Shown: positions 23,001-34,970, numbered from the stretch's first letter. The stretch: DNA of 64,000 nucleotides from Selaginella moellendorffii (GCF_000143415.4 NW_003314381.1:124001-188000); one strand, 5' to 3'. Numbers and translations are program-made. The notes: generated by a model from the letters alone, not told the origin.

Positions 23001-25302
23001 TGATGCCATTTTTGATGTTGAGAATCAAGTGAGATGAGATATCTCTTCGTATCTCAATGAAGATAGTGTTGATGATTTGGCTATGGCTTTGTGTTATTGG
23101 CATTCGTGCATTTTCTAGTTAACAATTATATTGACGTTCTAATGAGCTAAGTGGCAAGTGTAAGGTCCTGAGTTTGGACTTCCCGGGAGGTCACTCAGCC
23201 CAGTACTATTCAAACCCAAGGACGCTTAACCCCAAGTATCCCAATACCCTTGACCAATTGGAAAAGGGGGTGCACTCTTGTTCATGGGCCCTTTCCCTCT
23301 ATATTTGAACCCCATGGATCGTTTCTCGAGTCGTTCCCTTTGGTTGCTTACAATCCACCACGCTTCCCTGCAAGTTCACGCCCTCGTGAACGAAAGCTGA
23401 GAGCCGTAGCTCTCCCGAGAGCCCCGTTCTCTTGACACTCTACCCCTCGGGTCGAGCCCAGCGGGAGCAAACTGGACCAGCCAGATGTCGTTCTCTTTGG
23501 TTGCTTACAGCAAGTTTGAGTTAATTGTGTTCTAGATGAAATTGTTTAGTAGGAGTTGAGCTTTGAGCTTTTCCTTGAAAAGTGATTTAGTCATGAACTA
23601 TACTAACTTTACGAGAGGAAAAGTTAGTGATTGATATTGAAGTAATTGAATCCTTGTTGGATTTTAGTTGGGATATATCAATCATTAGTGATTCTCCTTG
23701 TGCTTGTTACGAAGTGAGTTACGTCTTGCTCTAGATGGATTTATGGAGGATCGTTTAGTGATCACTTGTTGGGCATAGCTCCATTATGTTTAGCTTTTGG
23801 ATTGATGCAAAAATGCTCTTTATTAGCTTTGGCATTATGAAGTTTGGCTTATGGATGTGTTGAGGAAAATATTGTGGGTTGCACCATGATTTCTTTTTTA
23901 GCATTGAGGTTAGCTTCTATGAGACTCGTGATCATTATTAGGCAAAACTTAGCTATAGGCTTCTTCGAGCTTTTGGTTTCTTGAGTTTTGTGCTCATTGT
24001 TCCATTTGTTAGAAGTTGTTAGGGGGGCATTTTGGCTCATTAGCTTCAATGTTGAAGTTGGCTCTCGCATTTAGCAATTATTAGTGATGATTAACTATCA
24101 TCCAGGATAGTTGATTATCCTAATCAAAAGGTTTTGCTTGATTGTTGCTGTTACAGAATGATTCACTGTTCTTCAGGATGGTGGATTCTTTTTTAGATGA
24201 TGATTCTACTTATTTCTTTTTGATGGGATGATTAATGATCTTTCATGATGGTTAGTTGTTCTATTTGGTGGCTTATGGTTTTTCACATTACCACATGTTC
24301 TTTATAGTTTGCTTTGGATTGGTCTTTGGGTTTGAGACATCAGTAGGATGTTGCTAATACTTGCTTAACCAAATCTAGTTCCTTCATATTGTTGATTGGG
24401 ATCTATTCAGATTGGCTGGTGCAATGGTTGGCATAAACACTATATTTGTTGGTCTTGCAACATTCATTCTGTTTTGTTGATCATTGCTTGAGTTAGTTAT
24501 GATAAATTGGGATGTTATTTTTTTTGGGTGATACATTCGCGAGCATTTTGTTTTCCAGTCAATGATACTTTGTGTTCTTTGAGTTATCTTTAGTAAGTTG
24601 TTTGGCATACTGTCTACCATCTTCGGTAGTTAAGTTTCATTATTGAGTTTCCTTGATGATATACTTGCTATTGAATTTTGTTGGATGGTGACTCCTATGT
24701 TTTCCAATGATAGTGATCTTGGTGGTTCCTATCCTATAATACTAGTTTATCGGATGATAACTTACTTGGAATACTTTTGTGTTCTCATCTAAGATATATT
24801 CACTGATAATTAAGACTCTAAGATATCATTGTCTATGACTTTGATATTGTCCATCTATTGATCTTTGAGTTTGGGCCAGTATAGGCAGACTGGCTTCGGC
24901 ACTTCGTGCGCATGTTGAAATCTCTAGTCATGGGATAGTTACTGTCGATTGGTCATATAACCTGCCTCTCTATTGCTGTTCCTTATTCCGTTGAAAGGGC
25001 GTGACCGTGTAAACAACTCTAACTGCCTGTTTACAGTAATCTATCTAAACCTTACCGACAGGTTTGGTTTCTTTGCTCAGGAGGGTTGGGGCCTCTAGCT
25101 TCTCTCTTTATGTCCTTGCGGGCAGGGGCGTATCACACTTTTGTAAGTATGGTGACTCCCAGAGTAGCAAGGGTGGCTGACTCCGTTGGTCATTTCCTTG
25201 TCGGCAACAGTCAGAAGGTGTCTGAGCTGGTAGCGCATCCGTGTTAGACAAAGAGGTTGCCCCCTAACTCATTTAAATTGGTGCATTTCTCACATAGTGT
25301 GA
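20086..25302. other. Decayed interior of the 13.2-kb element, G/T-rich, no gene seen
   Basis: About 5 kb without a credible reading frame. The plus strand is strikingly rich in T and G and poor in C (ttgatgatg, gttggtt and similar), apart from the GC-richer solo LTR at 23,159-23,509 and a stretch at about 24,840-25,260 that looks like another insertion remnant. A direct repeat of about 40 bp (gactctacctctgttgatatc...) sits at 22,728-22,800. Confidence 0.6.
23159..23509. mobile_element. 351-bp solo LTR with perfect target duplication
   Basis: Starts TGTAAGGTCC and ends TTGCTTACA, so the termini carry the inverted repeat TGTAAG/CTTACA. It is flanked on both sides by gcaag (23,154-23,158 and 23,510-23,514). 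Its base composition is sharply different from the G/T-rich DNA around it. Orientation is not decided; a non-autonomous DNA element is less likely because of the TG...CA ends and 5-bp duplication. Confidence 0.8.
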
Positions 25303-26225
25303 GTTATAAGTGACTAAATTTTCCATTCTACTTTAGTCACTTAACCACACCTCTGACCACTTAGAGGAGTCTCACTCACAACCTCCATAAGTCCTATTTT
25401 GGACTTGGGCTTGCTAGCCCCGAGAATGGCATCCCCGCCACTCAACCTTTGCACTTGGTCCAAGTGCTCCACGTGTCCGTTCCCATGACCGACACCTCAA
25501 GGTACCACTGACATATCAGCCCGTTATGCTAAGGCCATGCCCCTTGGTCACACCAGTGGTCTAACACCACCTGCATCACAGTCCCGTCTCTCAAGGACTG
25601 TGCCATGAAGTCCTTGGTGAAGTTAAGGAACAAAATTCTTAGTTCAAAGCCTTGATTTGAACTATTGATAATGGTGTGGCTTGGCCAAGGTGACCAAGTG
25701 GGAAGGACATCTAAGGGAAAAGGGGAGGGGGGAGGGGGGAGGGGGGAGGGGGGGGGGGGGGTTGCGGGGGGTTTCAAAAGTATAGTAGGGAGAGTGTGGG
25801 GGTTGGAGCCCAGTGGAGCTAGTTTGGCTAGGAAAGGCCAGTTTGGCCCAGGAAGGCCATACCCAGTGTTGGGTGATGAACTAACCACTGGGAAGTCCAA
25901 GACTAGAGTGAATATAGACTGACAAATGGGTAGCTTGGTAAAGTGTTTAAGAGCCGGCTCTAGTTCCCCCGGGAGATCGACTGGCTGATGCTCCCAGTCC
26001 AAGTGTGGGGGGCACTACCTACTTGGATACCAGAGGACCGTGGGACTTAGTGGTCGGGCTTATGGGCCTTGATCCAGTGGCAGTGTTGGCAAACACGGCC
26101 ATGGACGGAAAGGGACTTTGTGAGGACCAGAAAAGGGATATTGGGGAAGGCTATTCCCCATGTCTGTGGGCATCCTAAGGATGCTAAGGAGTGGATCTAG
26201 AATGATCACTCATGGACGGAACCGT
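25303..26225. repeat. Rearranged 3' LTR of the minus-strand element
   Basis: 25,303-25,588 matches the start of the plus-strand LTR sequence (taagtgactaaattttccattctac...). From about 25,680 to 26,225 the remaining LTR material is present as reverse complement, including the C-tract module, here a run of 14 G at 25,748-25,761, and ending at the LTR's internal actcatggacgga. The right end and the minisatellite are missing. Confidence 0.7.
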
Positions 26226-29161
26226 ACGATCATCTAGTGATCTAACCTTGGCACCTTAACAGGTTTGCCAATAGGTACTAGGTCTTCCAAACCTTTAACT
26301 TGTTGACTATGACCCCGGGGGCATCCCTCACACTTGGTGGTGCACCCAAGCCAACCCTTCCGGCCAAGGGTCCATAGCAATTGAGATTGGGTGTCCCCAT
26401 CTCATTCACCACGACTTTGGTGCTACCTGCACCAAAGTGTTTAAGTTAGATAGGCCAAGCTTTCACACTAGGCAATCTAACCATGTATCATGACTCCGGA
26501 GCATCCCCCGCTTGGCGGTGTGCCCAAGTCAGTCCCCTCACTGAGAGTCCATGACCATCGAAATATGAGTGTCCTCATATTCCAAACCATCACCACGCCC
26601 TAGTGATTTGGGACTTGAACCCAAGCACTAAAGGGTTGGGACTCAAACCCAACCTCCGCATATGCATCTACGGATGGCATCACCCAGGGTGCCTGGTGTG
26701 ACTCCCCATGCCGGTGCACCAACTTATACTTAAAGTGTGCTATAGATCATAGCTTAGGAACCTAGTTCCTCCACACTGCCAAGTCCTCTCACTTGACACG
26801 TCTGTGATCATGCATGGACTCCTCCACGCTTGGCCCCATGGCCCCCCTTTATGAAGTTATCACCTTCAACTAGGGTATTTGTTCCCCTGACTTGCCAATC
26901 TCACTTGGCAAGTCCTCTGACCACCGTAACATAGTTCCTGCATAAGCATGAAAGTCCTTGACCATCGACTTTCGTTCAAAGCCCTCTCTTTGAACACTCA
27001 GGAACTACTTCCCTAACCTTGATATCTTTGCCTCTTGGCAAGCTTCAAGACCACACTTCTGCTGCGCCACTCTAGTTTCACATGTTCCATGAACCATTTA
27101 CACTTTGGCCTTTCTAGGTACTAAGCTACCTAGAATCGTCTTTGGGAACCTTGAAGGGACTCTATCCCTTAGCTTGCCTAGGCCTCCCTTTTCGCAAGCT
27201 TTCTAGTTGCCATATAGTCTAACATGGACAATTCCATATTTTAGACTCTCCATGGCATCAAGGTTGCTTCCACCCTCGAGCCCCCACTTGATTCTCCACT
27301 CCCAGCTGGCATAACCAACCTTGGTCATGCCCTTCGATTCCTACGGTTCGGTTCTATCCCCTTACTACTTGCTTTTGGCTTTACACCTTTCCTTCGGTCA
27401 TTCTCCTCTAGACTAGGAGGATAGCTTCGCACTTTCTATCATGCCTTAGCAAGTATTCTTAGGGATGAACCTACCTGATAGCCTAGGGAGTGGTTCCTCA
27501 ATCCAGGTATACTCACCTTATAATCCCACACACCAGGATTAACGTTGCTGCTCATGGGCCTTCATTAGCCTTGCCAAAATTCCATTTTTGGCTTTGTCCA
27601 ATTTGGGTAGACAATCTTCTCTCATTTCCGCAACCTTGGACATTTGGATAGCACCTTCTATCCATCATTTGCTAGGGATTTAGTCCTTTGGGCCTTATCT
27701 ATTGCCCTCGCGACACTAAACACCACCTCCTGGTGTTCCAAAGTGTTTGGGTGTCTCAATGATGGTCTCCTTGATAATGAGCATTTTCTTTTATGACATT
27801 GACTCCCTATATCGCAACATAAGCAATTTATCCCCTGTAAGGGTATATCTAACTTCCTTATGCCATTAAGAAGTCTTGGGTAGCTACCTTCTACCCGTTT
27901 AACCAATTATCTTTGCACCTTTTGCTTAGTTGCCCCATAGTTGTCAAGTCCTACAACTCATTGCTTGGTGCTCCCACACCTCCATCATTATTTGGGTCAC
28001 CACACTCCAATTGCATACCTTCCAGCTTAGGCCATGCCATTCTCGCTTCCGTTGGGATTCCCTTGGCAAGGGGTTCTTATGAACCCACCATCATAACCTC
28101 AAGGTATCACACCTTGGCACATTTGGTGTCTTCACACCATCGGCCCCACGAGCCTACCCTTATGACACTACTTATTAGTGTCTGAGTCTTTGCCAAGACT
28201 AATATAGTTGTTCCTTATGCTAACTATCTGTTAGCACCGCACCATAGTGTTTGCACCTAACTTTGGGCCAAAGTTGCTTTCTTCTGGGAACATCTTTCCC
28301 ACAACTTTAGTATAGCACATTCTGCCATCAATGAGATACCTACTGTTCTCATACTTAGATCTTATGATCCTCCCCATACCTCATGGGGCACCATACACCT
28401 CAGTCCAAATGCTTAAACCAATCCCTTAGGACCATTCCCTGACTCCACTTGAGTCATCTAGCATTTTGGACTTTGTTAATCCAACAACCTGCGAGGTCTT
28501 AGTCTTAGAGGTGCCAACTCACTGGAATACAACTTCTTGTATTCATGTCCTACTCACAAGGATAATCTTCGCAAGTGTTACTCCGACACTTGATGATTTT
28601 CTTGGGGCTACCTTTTGCCCCTTAGGACCACTTGTCCATGTGATGAGAACACCGACTCATCCTCTGAGTACACCCCTAACTCCTTGGGTTGTTCCAGCAT
28701 TTATTAGAGGTAGCCTCGGCTACCATTTCAAGGACTTGAGTCCTCTTCCATACTTGACCTTCCATGGTCACTAATTCTAGTCTCAAATTCATGAGCACCA
28801 ACCTCGATTATATGAAGGTAATCTTGTGACTCCTTTATTGTTTTGGAGTCTCTATCTTCCCCGTGATCCCAACTATAGTTGTTTACCACAACTATATTAG
28901 CCAGTTTGCAAAGTCAAACGCTCATTTGGATCACATCCTCAACTCTATGAGGAAACCCTTATATTGTTCCCAAGATCCCAAAGTCGTTCCCTTACTGGCC
29001 CTTTCCATCCACCACATCGTGCACAAGTTCATGCATGAACTTGAGTGGAGAGCCATATCCTTTCGACATGCTACTCCTCGAGGATAGGTCCATATCTAGG
29101 ACCTTCTGATTCCAATACAAGCGGTGATATACTTGGCCACTAATAAGAGTCGGACTAAGGA
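26226..29161. other. Interior of the nested minus-strand element, no intact gene
   Basis: C- and T-rich plus strand with only short frames on either strand. It is probably a worn gag/pol region or non-coding filler of the minus-strand LTR element. Confidence 0.5.
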
Positions 29162-29179
29162 ACAGCTCCAATACCAAGT
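29162..29179 (-). promoter_or_regulatory. Primer-binding site of the minus-strand element
   Basis: On the minus strand the bases right after the LTR end (...GTCGCTTACA) read ACTTGGTATTGGAGCTG, close to the plant Met-tRNA primer site TTGGTATCAGAGC. Confidence 0.65.
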
Positions 29180-30881
29180 TGTAAGCGACTAAATTTTCCA
29201 TTCTACTTTAGTCACTTAACCACACCTCCGACCATTTGGAGGAATCTCACTCACAACCTCCATAAGTCCTATTTCGGACTTGGGCTTGCTAGCCCCGAGA
29301 ATGGCATCCCCGCCACTCAACCCTTGCACTTGGTCGAAGTGCTCCACGTGTCCGTTCCCATGACCGACACCTTAAGGTACCACCGACATATCAGCCCGTT
29401 ACACTAAGGCCCTTTACCTTGGTCACACCGGTGGTCTAACACCACCTGCATCACAGTCCCGTCTCTCAAGGACTGGGCCATCCGTTCATGAGTGATCATT
29501 CCAGATCCACTCCTTAGCATCCTTAGGATGCCCGTAGACATGGGGAATAACCTTCCCCAATATCCCTTTTCTGATCCTCACCAAGTCCTTTTCCGTCCAT
29601 GGCCGTGTTTGCCAACACTGCCACTAGATCAAAGCCCACAAGCCAGACCACTAAGTCCCACGGTCCTTTGGGACTTCCTCACCATGTGACTATGTCCTTA
29701 GTCACTATGCTAGAGGTCTGCTCCTCTTCCTTCCCACAGTCTGGGACTTTGGGGCAACATTTCAGAACACCGTGGCCTTACGCGAGCCACCTGGGTACTC
29801 TCCCTGCCTTTCGCCCTTGGGTGCTCTAGCCATGGACTTAGAGCGAGGTTCCATTGAGCCATGCCTGGTATCCAAGTAGGTAGTGCCCCCCACACTTGGA
29901 CTGGGAGCATCGGCCAGTCGATCTCCCGGGGGAACTAGAGCCGGCTCTTGAACACTTCACCAAGCTACCCTGCTTGTCGGTCCGTATTCACTCTAGTCTT
30001 GGACTTCCCAGTGGTCAATTCATCACTCAACACTGGGTATGGCCTTCCTGGGCCAAACTAGCCTTTCCTGGCCAAACTGACTCCACTGGGCTCCAACCCT
30101 CACACTCTCCCTACTATACTTTTGGAACCCCCCACAGCCCCCCCCCCCCGGTGGACAATTGCTTTGGGCTTTCACTCAACTGCCTGTATTAGTATTCGGA
30201 CTCGAACTCGGACTCGAACTCGGTCTCGGTCCCGGTTTCGGACTCAGTCTCAGTCTCGGTCTCAGTGTCAGTCTCGGTCTCGGTCTCGGTTCCATCTCAG
30301 ACTCCATCTCGAACTCCATCTCGGGTCCATCTTGGACTCCATCTCGGGTCCATCTCGGATTCCATCTCAGGTCCATCTCGGGTCCATCTTGGACTCCATC
30401 TCGGACTCCACTTCGGGTCCATCTCGAACTCCACTTTGGGTCCATCTCGGACTCCAACTCGGGTCCATCTTGGACTCCATCTCGGACTCCACTTCGGGTC
30501 CATCTCGGACTCCATCTCGGGTCCATCTCGGACTCCATCTCAAACTCCATCTCGGGTCCATCTTGGACTCCACTTTGGGTCCATCTCGGACTCCAACTCG
30601 GGTCCATCTCGGACTCCAACTTAGGTCCATCTCGGATCCATCTCGGACACTTCCATGTGTCATGTGTTGGTCCTTTTTGGGTCCCTTTTTGGAGCCTTGC
30701 TTATTGGTTGCCTCGTGCTCGCTCCTCGAGCACTTTGTTGGGAGTTCCACTCCCGCTCTCGACCTTCCAAGTCGGAGCTTTTAGTCCAAATGTGTTACGC
30801 TCATTTGGCTTTCACTTCGGCCACTATCATGTGGCACCCTTTCTGGCTCCATTTTGGGGCCTAGGGATTTTGTGTCTCACA
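29180..30881 (-). repeat. 5' LTR (1.7 kb) of the minus-strand element
   Basis: On the plus strand it begins TGTAAGCGACTAAATTTTCC and ends TGTGTCTCACA. The same family forms the solo LTR at 42,728-50,006 and the rearranged copies at 17,341-18,640 and 25,303-26,225. It includes a run of 12 C at 30,138-30,149 and a minisatellite at 30,195-30,655. Confidence 0.8.
30195..30655. repeat. Minisatellite of ggtccatctcggactccatct-type units
   Basis: Imperfect repeats of 6-, 12- and 18-bp multiples built on 'catctcggactc' and 'catctcgggtc' give open frames in four phases. Related arrays at about 17,770-17,970 and 49,310-49,810 differ in length and unit. Confidence 0.85.
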
Positions 30882-30967
30882 TGTGAGTACCGTGAACTTT
30901 TTCTGGAGTTGTTTCCTTGGCGGTATTCTAGACTGGAGTATGCATCGACGAGGACGTCGATCTTCCT

Positions 30968-30980
30968 TAAGGGGGGAGAG
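30968..30980 (+). promoter_or_regulatory. Polypurine tract of the 13.2-kb element
   Basis: taaggggggagag immediately before the 3' LTR start TGTCGCG; the position and purine content fit the plus-strand primer of an LTR element. Confidence 0.75.
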
Positions 30981-32072
30981 TGTCGCGAATGTGACTTTAG
31001 GCATCAAAAGTTACTTGTTGGCCAGTCCTTACAGACACTCTTTCCTTACTGCCACGATGGCAGGAGGTCGGTATTGCTGGTTCCCTTTATTAGCCCCTCT
31101 TGTTCAAGTGTTAGTAAACTGGGCTTAGCACCTGTACTTAGCCAGATGGACATAAGGTAGGAGTTTCTAGCTGAGCATACTCGGCCTGGCTCTTAGTTCT
31201 CTTTTGCTCTATCTTGCACTGGCTTGACAAGAACCCTTGCGTATTGAGATTAGTCCCTCAATATCGCTAGATGATAGCTTACCATGTCTACCAAACACCC
31301 TCGCTATCATGCCTTTTGTGTTAGTCTCATTTCGGTCCCAAATGTTATTTATGGAAAGTGTCTAGATTTGATCATTTGGCATATTTATGGAATGTAGAGA
31401 TTGGCCTGAACACAATGGTGTTCGTCCCGTAACCAAATTTGCAATCTAGCGCCATTACATATTTAGTAAGTTTTGAGCTTGTCCTAGAGACTAACTCCTG
31501 ATACTAAAGGAGGCTTGGGGTGAAACCCCAAAGCGTGTGTTCCTCAGGGGGGGGGGGGGGGGCTGTGGGGGTTTCCAAATGTATAGTAAGGATAGTGGGT
31601 AGGTTGGGCATGGCCGACCAACCTGAGGCATAGTCTAGCTCTCGCTTGCGTGCCTGTCCTTGTTCTGCGTCTGGCTTGGGTCTAAGCCCAAGTTCCATTC
31701 CATGCTAGCTGGTGGAGTACCTATGTCCTTGCATTAGGCCACCGATATACCAAAATAGCACTAGACTCTGTTTGGCTCCGTTTTGCGTGCTGGTCCTAGT
31801 ATTGGGATGCTGGTTGCTTCAGGACTGTTCCAAGTCGCTCCAGGCTCCTGTCCCTTCGCTCCTTGGGCTATATGCTTGGGAGTTGCTCCATGGTCTGGTT
31901 CCGTCACTCCTTGGCTCCATGCTTGGGAGTTTGGCACCGTTCCTCGGGTTCCACACCACTATCCTTTGGACACGTGGCATATGACACATGGCATGTGTCA
32001 CGTGGCATAAAGAGGGTTTAGGTTCCACTTCATATGGCAATAGGATAAAGGGTCAAAACCACGTGCGCTACA
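30981..32072 (+). repeat. 3' LTR of the 13.2-kb element
   Basis: Begins TGTCGCGAATGTGAC right after the polypurine tract and ends GCGCTACA, followed by ttgcc. It contains a run of 16 G at 31,547-31,562. Confidence 0.85.
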
Positions 32073-32672
32073 TTGCCATTGAGCCACCACCTCCAGTATC
32101 TCCTCTAAGGGAGATAGCGAGGAATGTGGATGTGGAACAAACTTCCCAAAATCTTGATGATATAGATTCAAGCAAAGAAAATTCTCCCCTCAAAAAGAAA
32201 CCCCACTTAGATTTGAAAATCCAAGTTGCAAGACTTCTAGGGTTCGTTCAATAGAAATTCAATGGCCGAGTATACCAAGGAAAAGTTAGACATAGCAAGT
32301 ATGGTGATAAAGTGCCACACCCAGATCAAGAACAGAATCATGACTCATCTACATTTATAAAGACAACCCTAATGCCGATACAAATCTCTCCGAGAATTGG
32401 GGAAGTGATGAGTATACAAACAGACAACACTAGGCGAACAATGGATAGTGAAGTTGTGAAAGAAATTCCACAACTTAAGCCACAAAGTCCAACACATGAT
32501 GCACCTATAGATGTTGAAAAACCATTAGCTTTAGACACAGCCAATAAGGTGAGTTTAGGCTAAGATCCTGTTGAATTTCTTGGTTGTGATTTTGAAGAGG
32601 ATGAGGCTACAAAAGAGGGTTTAGATGAACTGGAGGAGTATAGTCTTCTTTGGTTCACCTACGCATCTGACA
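32073..32672 (+). pseudogene. Degenerate retroelement reading frame
   Basis: Two plus-strand open pieces (about 32,073-32,254 and 32,312-32,563) encode hydrophilic, acidic, proline-containing sequence with no zinc knuckle or protease that I can see. A third piece continues to the tandem repeats. It may be the continuation of the older retroelement whose integrase remnant precedes the 13.2-kb insertion, but I cannot assign a domain. Confidence 0.35.
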
Positions 32673-33615
32673 GTGACACACCCTCGGCTAATCAGTCTAA
32701 CAAGATGAGGCAGCCATAGCAATAGTAAAAGCCACAGCAGCACTACAAAGTTAAGACTAGTTGTGCCTTTGCTCACAAGATTGCAAATCAACTGAGCAAG
32801 CCAATAATCTGAAACTTTATGGAAGAGCTCACTCAACACATCAAGGGAGGAGGCAAGTAGTCAGTTGACGAGCCAATACAGCTAGTAGAAGATGAAGAAA
32901 TTATGAAGGTGACACACCCTCGGCTAATCAGTCTAACAAGATGAGGCAGCCACAGCAATAGTAGAAGCCACAACAACACTACAAAGTTAAGACTAGTCGT
33001 GCCTTTGCTCACAAGATTGCAAATCAACTGAGCAAGCCAATAGTCTGAAACTTTATGGAAGAGCTCGCTCAACACATCAAGGGAGGAGGCAAGCAGTTAG
33101 TTGACGAGCCAATACAGCTAGTAGAAGATGAAGAAATTATGAAGGTGACACACCCTCGGCTAATCAGTCTAACAAGATGAGGCAGCCATAGCAATAGTAG
33201 AAGCCACAGCAGCACTACAAAGTTAAGACTAGTCATGCCTTTGCTCACGAGATTGCAAATCAACTGAGCAAGCCAATAGTCTGAAGCATTATGGAAGAGC
33301 TCACTCAACACATCAAGGGAGGAGGCAAGCAGTCAGTTGACGAGCCAATACAGCTGGTAGAAGACGAAGAAATTATGAAGGTGACACACCCTCGGCTAAT
33401 CAGTCTAACAAGATGAGGTAGCCATAGCAATAGTAGAAGCCACAGCAGCACTACAAAGTTAAGACTAGTTGTGCCTTTGCTCACAAGATTGCAAATCAAC
33501 TGAGCAAGCCAATAGTCTGAAGCTTTATGGAAGAGCTCGCTCAACACATCAAGGGAGGAGGCAAGCAGCCAGTTGATAAGCCAATACAGCTGGTAGAAGA
33601 CGAAGAAATTATGAA
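32673..33615. repeat. Four-copy tandem repeat, 236-bp unit
   Basis: Units start with gtgacacaccctcggctaatc at 32,673, 32,909, 33,145 and 33,381, exactly 236 bp apart, and the last ends near 33,615. Copies differ by only a few substitutions. One frame of each unit reads like a hydrophilic coding remnant (YKVKTSRAFAHKIANQLSKP) but 236 is not a multiple of three, so repeats shift frame. Confidence 0.92.
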
Positions 33616-34970
33616 TACCATGCATAGGTTTTGAGTTACCTCAAAACAATCACCAAGAAAGTGGATGGAGTTATGGATGAGTAAAATCATCAGTGCCACA
33701 TAACCTAAGAACTCAAGAGCGCAATTTCGGCTTCCACATCCACCAATGCGAAGTGCATCAACTGCCAAAACTAACGCATCACAATGCTCAATCAAGAAAA
33801 TCAAATCATGCATTAGGAACTTGACGATTTACGCTAAAGCATCGAGCTTGTCACTATGAAGACCAAACTCAATAGCTTGGAGCATGATTTGGAGAATTTA
33901 ACTACCTGAGACGAGCAATAGCTTTGTCATGGGGGAGTGATGAAGAGGTAAATGTTTTAACTTTTGTATTTTCCCAGGGAGAGCAAAAAAAGAAACTTTA
34001 GGTGAAATAGAGTTATGCTTAACCTTAGGTATCTAAAGAAGAAAAACTTGACTTAGGCAATATTTATCATAAACAAGTGAGAAGCAATTAGGAATAATTA
34101 TAAAATCATGTAGTGTATAAATAGCACTTAGACGTACTGGAAAACAACCCCCACTCACTATTATATGCATTTACATTAAATTAACCATCTTTTCTCCCAC
34201 TTATGACTATTTATGCAAAATAGAGTTGAGAGAATGATATATATTTAAGAATTTGAGATTAAGTTCTTTTTTATTCTCTTCTCATTCTTCTTCTCTTTTT
34301 ATCTTCTCTATGTTCTTGTCTCTATTTGTTTGTCACTATTTTGCAGACAAGGGCAAAAATGCGAGTATAGGTAGAAAAAGTTAGCATAGAAAACATATAA
34401 CTTGATATAAATACTTATTAAAGCTTGAATAAAATAGAGAGGCCAAGAAATTACAATAACTTATTGATTCTATACACTCTCCTCCTTTACGCTCCTCCAC
34501 CTTGCTCTTCTAGCATTCTTTATCTTTGCTTGTCTTACTTCTCCCTTCTCTTCCCCCTATGTCTTGTCACTTGGGAAGGCTCTCTAGTTAACTAACATCT
34601 TTTCTTTTCAGCTAGATCATTTTTTTCTCTTCTCTTGATTCTCTAACAATAGAAGAGAATTATCTTAATAATAGTAATTACAACAAATTTTCCATGTAAG
34701 AAAAGCCTTTAGTGGCCTCTAAGCAAAGAAGTAGCCTGCCAATGTCTGGATACACAGGCTCAAGTTCTATAAAAAAGCTCAAGTCCTAGACCAAGCATAG
34801 TCCCTAGCAGATGTCTGAAGCAAGTAACTGTTGCAACATAAATAAGAACCTCTTGTCTCTCATCATCTAAGCTTTTGGTAATCTCCACGTGAAGAAATGG
34901 CCTGCAAGAGCTTGGATGAATAGGCTGGTGTAGCATTAGTGTGTAAAAGAGCAAGTCTTCTACCATCTTA
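33616..34970. other. AT-rich spacer, no gene seen
   Basis: The remnant continues past the tandem repeats to about 33,960, then AT-rich DNA follows. No credible coding frame or terminal repeats were seen. Array homology resumes near 34,970 (ggcaacatatttaaaggctaaag). Confidence 0.5.

Larger units (their letters stand above)
25303..30881 (-). mobile_element. Minus-strand LTR retrotransposon nested in the 13.2-kb element, decayed
   Basis: The LTR at 29,180-30,881 is followed, in minus-strand sense, by a primer-site-like sequence at 29,179-29,162, so the element reads right to left. The other LTR is a rearranged copy at about 25,303-26,225. The string tgtgagt occurs just outside both ends (25,298-25,304 and 30,882-30,888) and may include the target duplication. 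The interior has only short broken frames, with one 82-codon minus frame at 27,658-27,906 that I cannot identify. Confidence 0.65.
18889..32072 (+). mobile_element. 13.2-kb LTR retrotransposon, decayed, with nested insertions
   Basis: Two direct LTRs (18,889-20,071 and 30,981-32,072) begin TGTCGCGAATGTGAC and end GC(T/G)(T/A)ACA. The element is flanked by ttgtc (18,884-18,888) and ttgcc (32,073-32,077), a likely 5-bp target duplication with one change. A primer-binding site complementary to initiator Met tRNA (TTTGGTATCAGAG) follows the left LTR, and the polypurine tract taaggggggagag precedes the right one. The short reading frame just before the polypurine tract is the only trace of coding. 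The interior has no intact gag or pol, so it is a decayed or non-autonomous element. Confidence 0.85.

Noticed and set aside
30882-30888. tgtgagt as an exact target duplication of the minus-strand element
   Set aside because: The same 7 bp occurs at 25,298-25,304 but the left LTR end is mutated, so the duplication cannot be delimited; kept only as a hint.
30122-31160. 220- and 333-codon frames across 30.1-31.2 kb
   Set aside because: They read through a minisatellite inside an LTR in several phases and on both strands; no domain is visible.
32621-33625. Series of about 80-codon minus-strand frames with hydrophobic runs, spaced 236 bp
   Set aside because: Shadow frames of the tandem repeat; identical spacing and no independent support.
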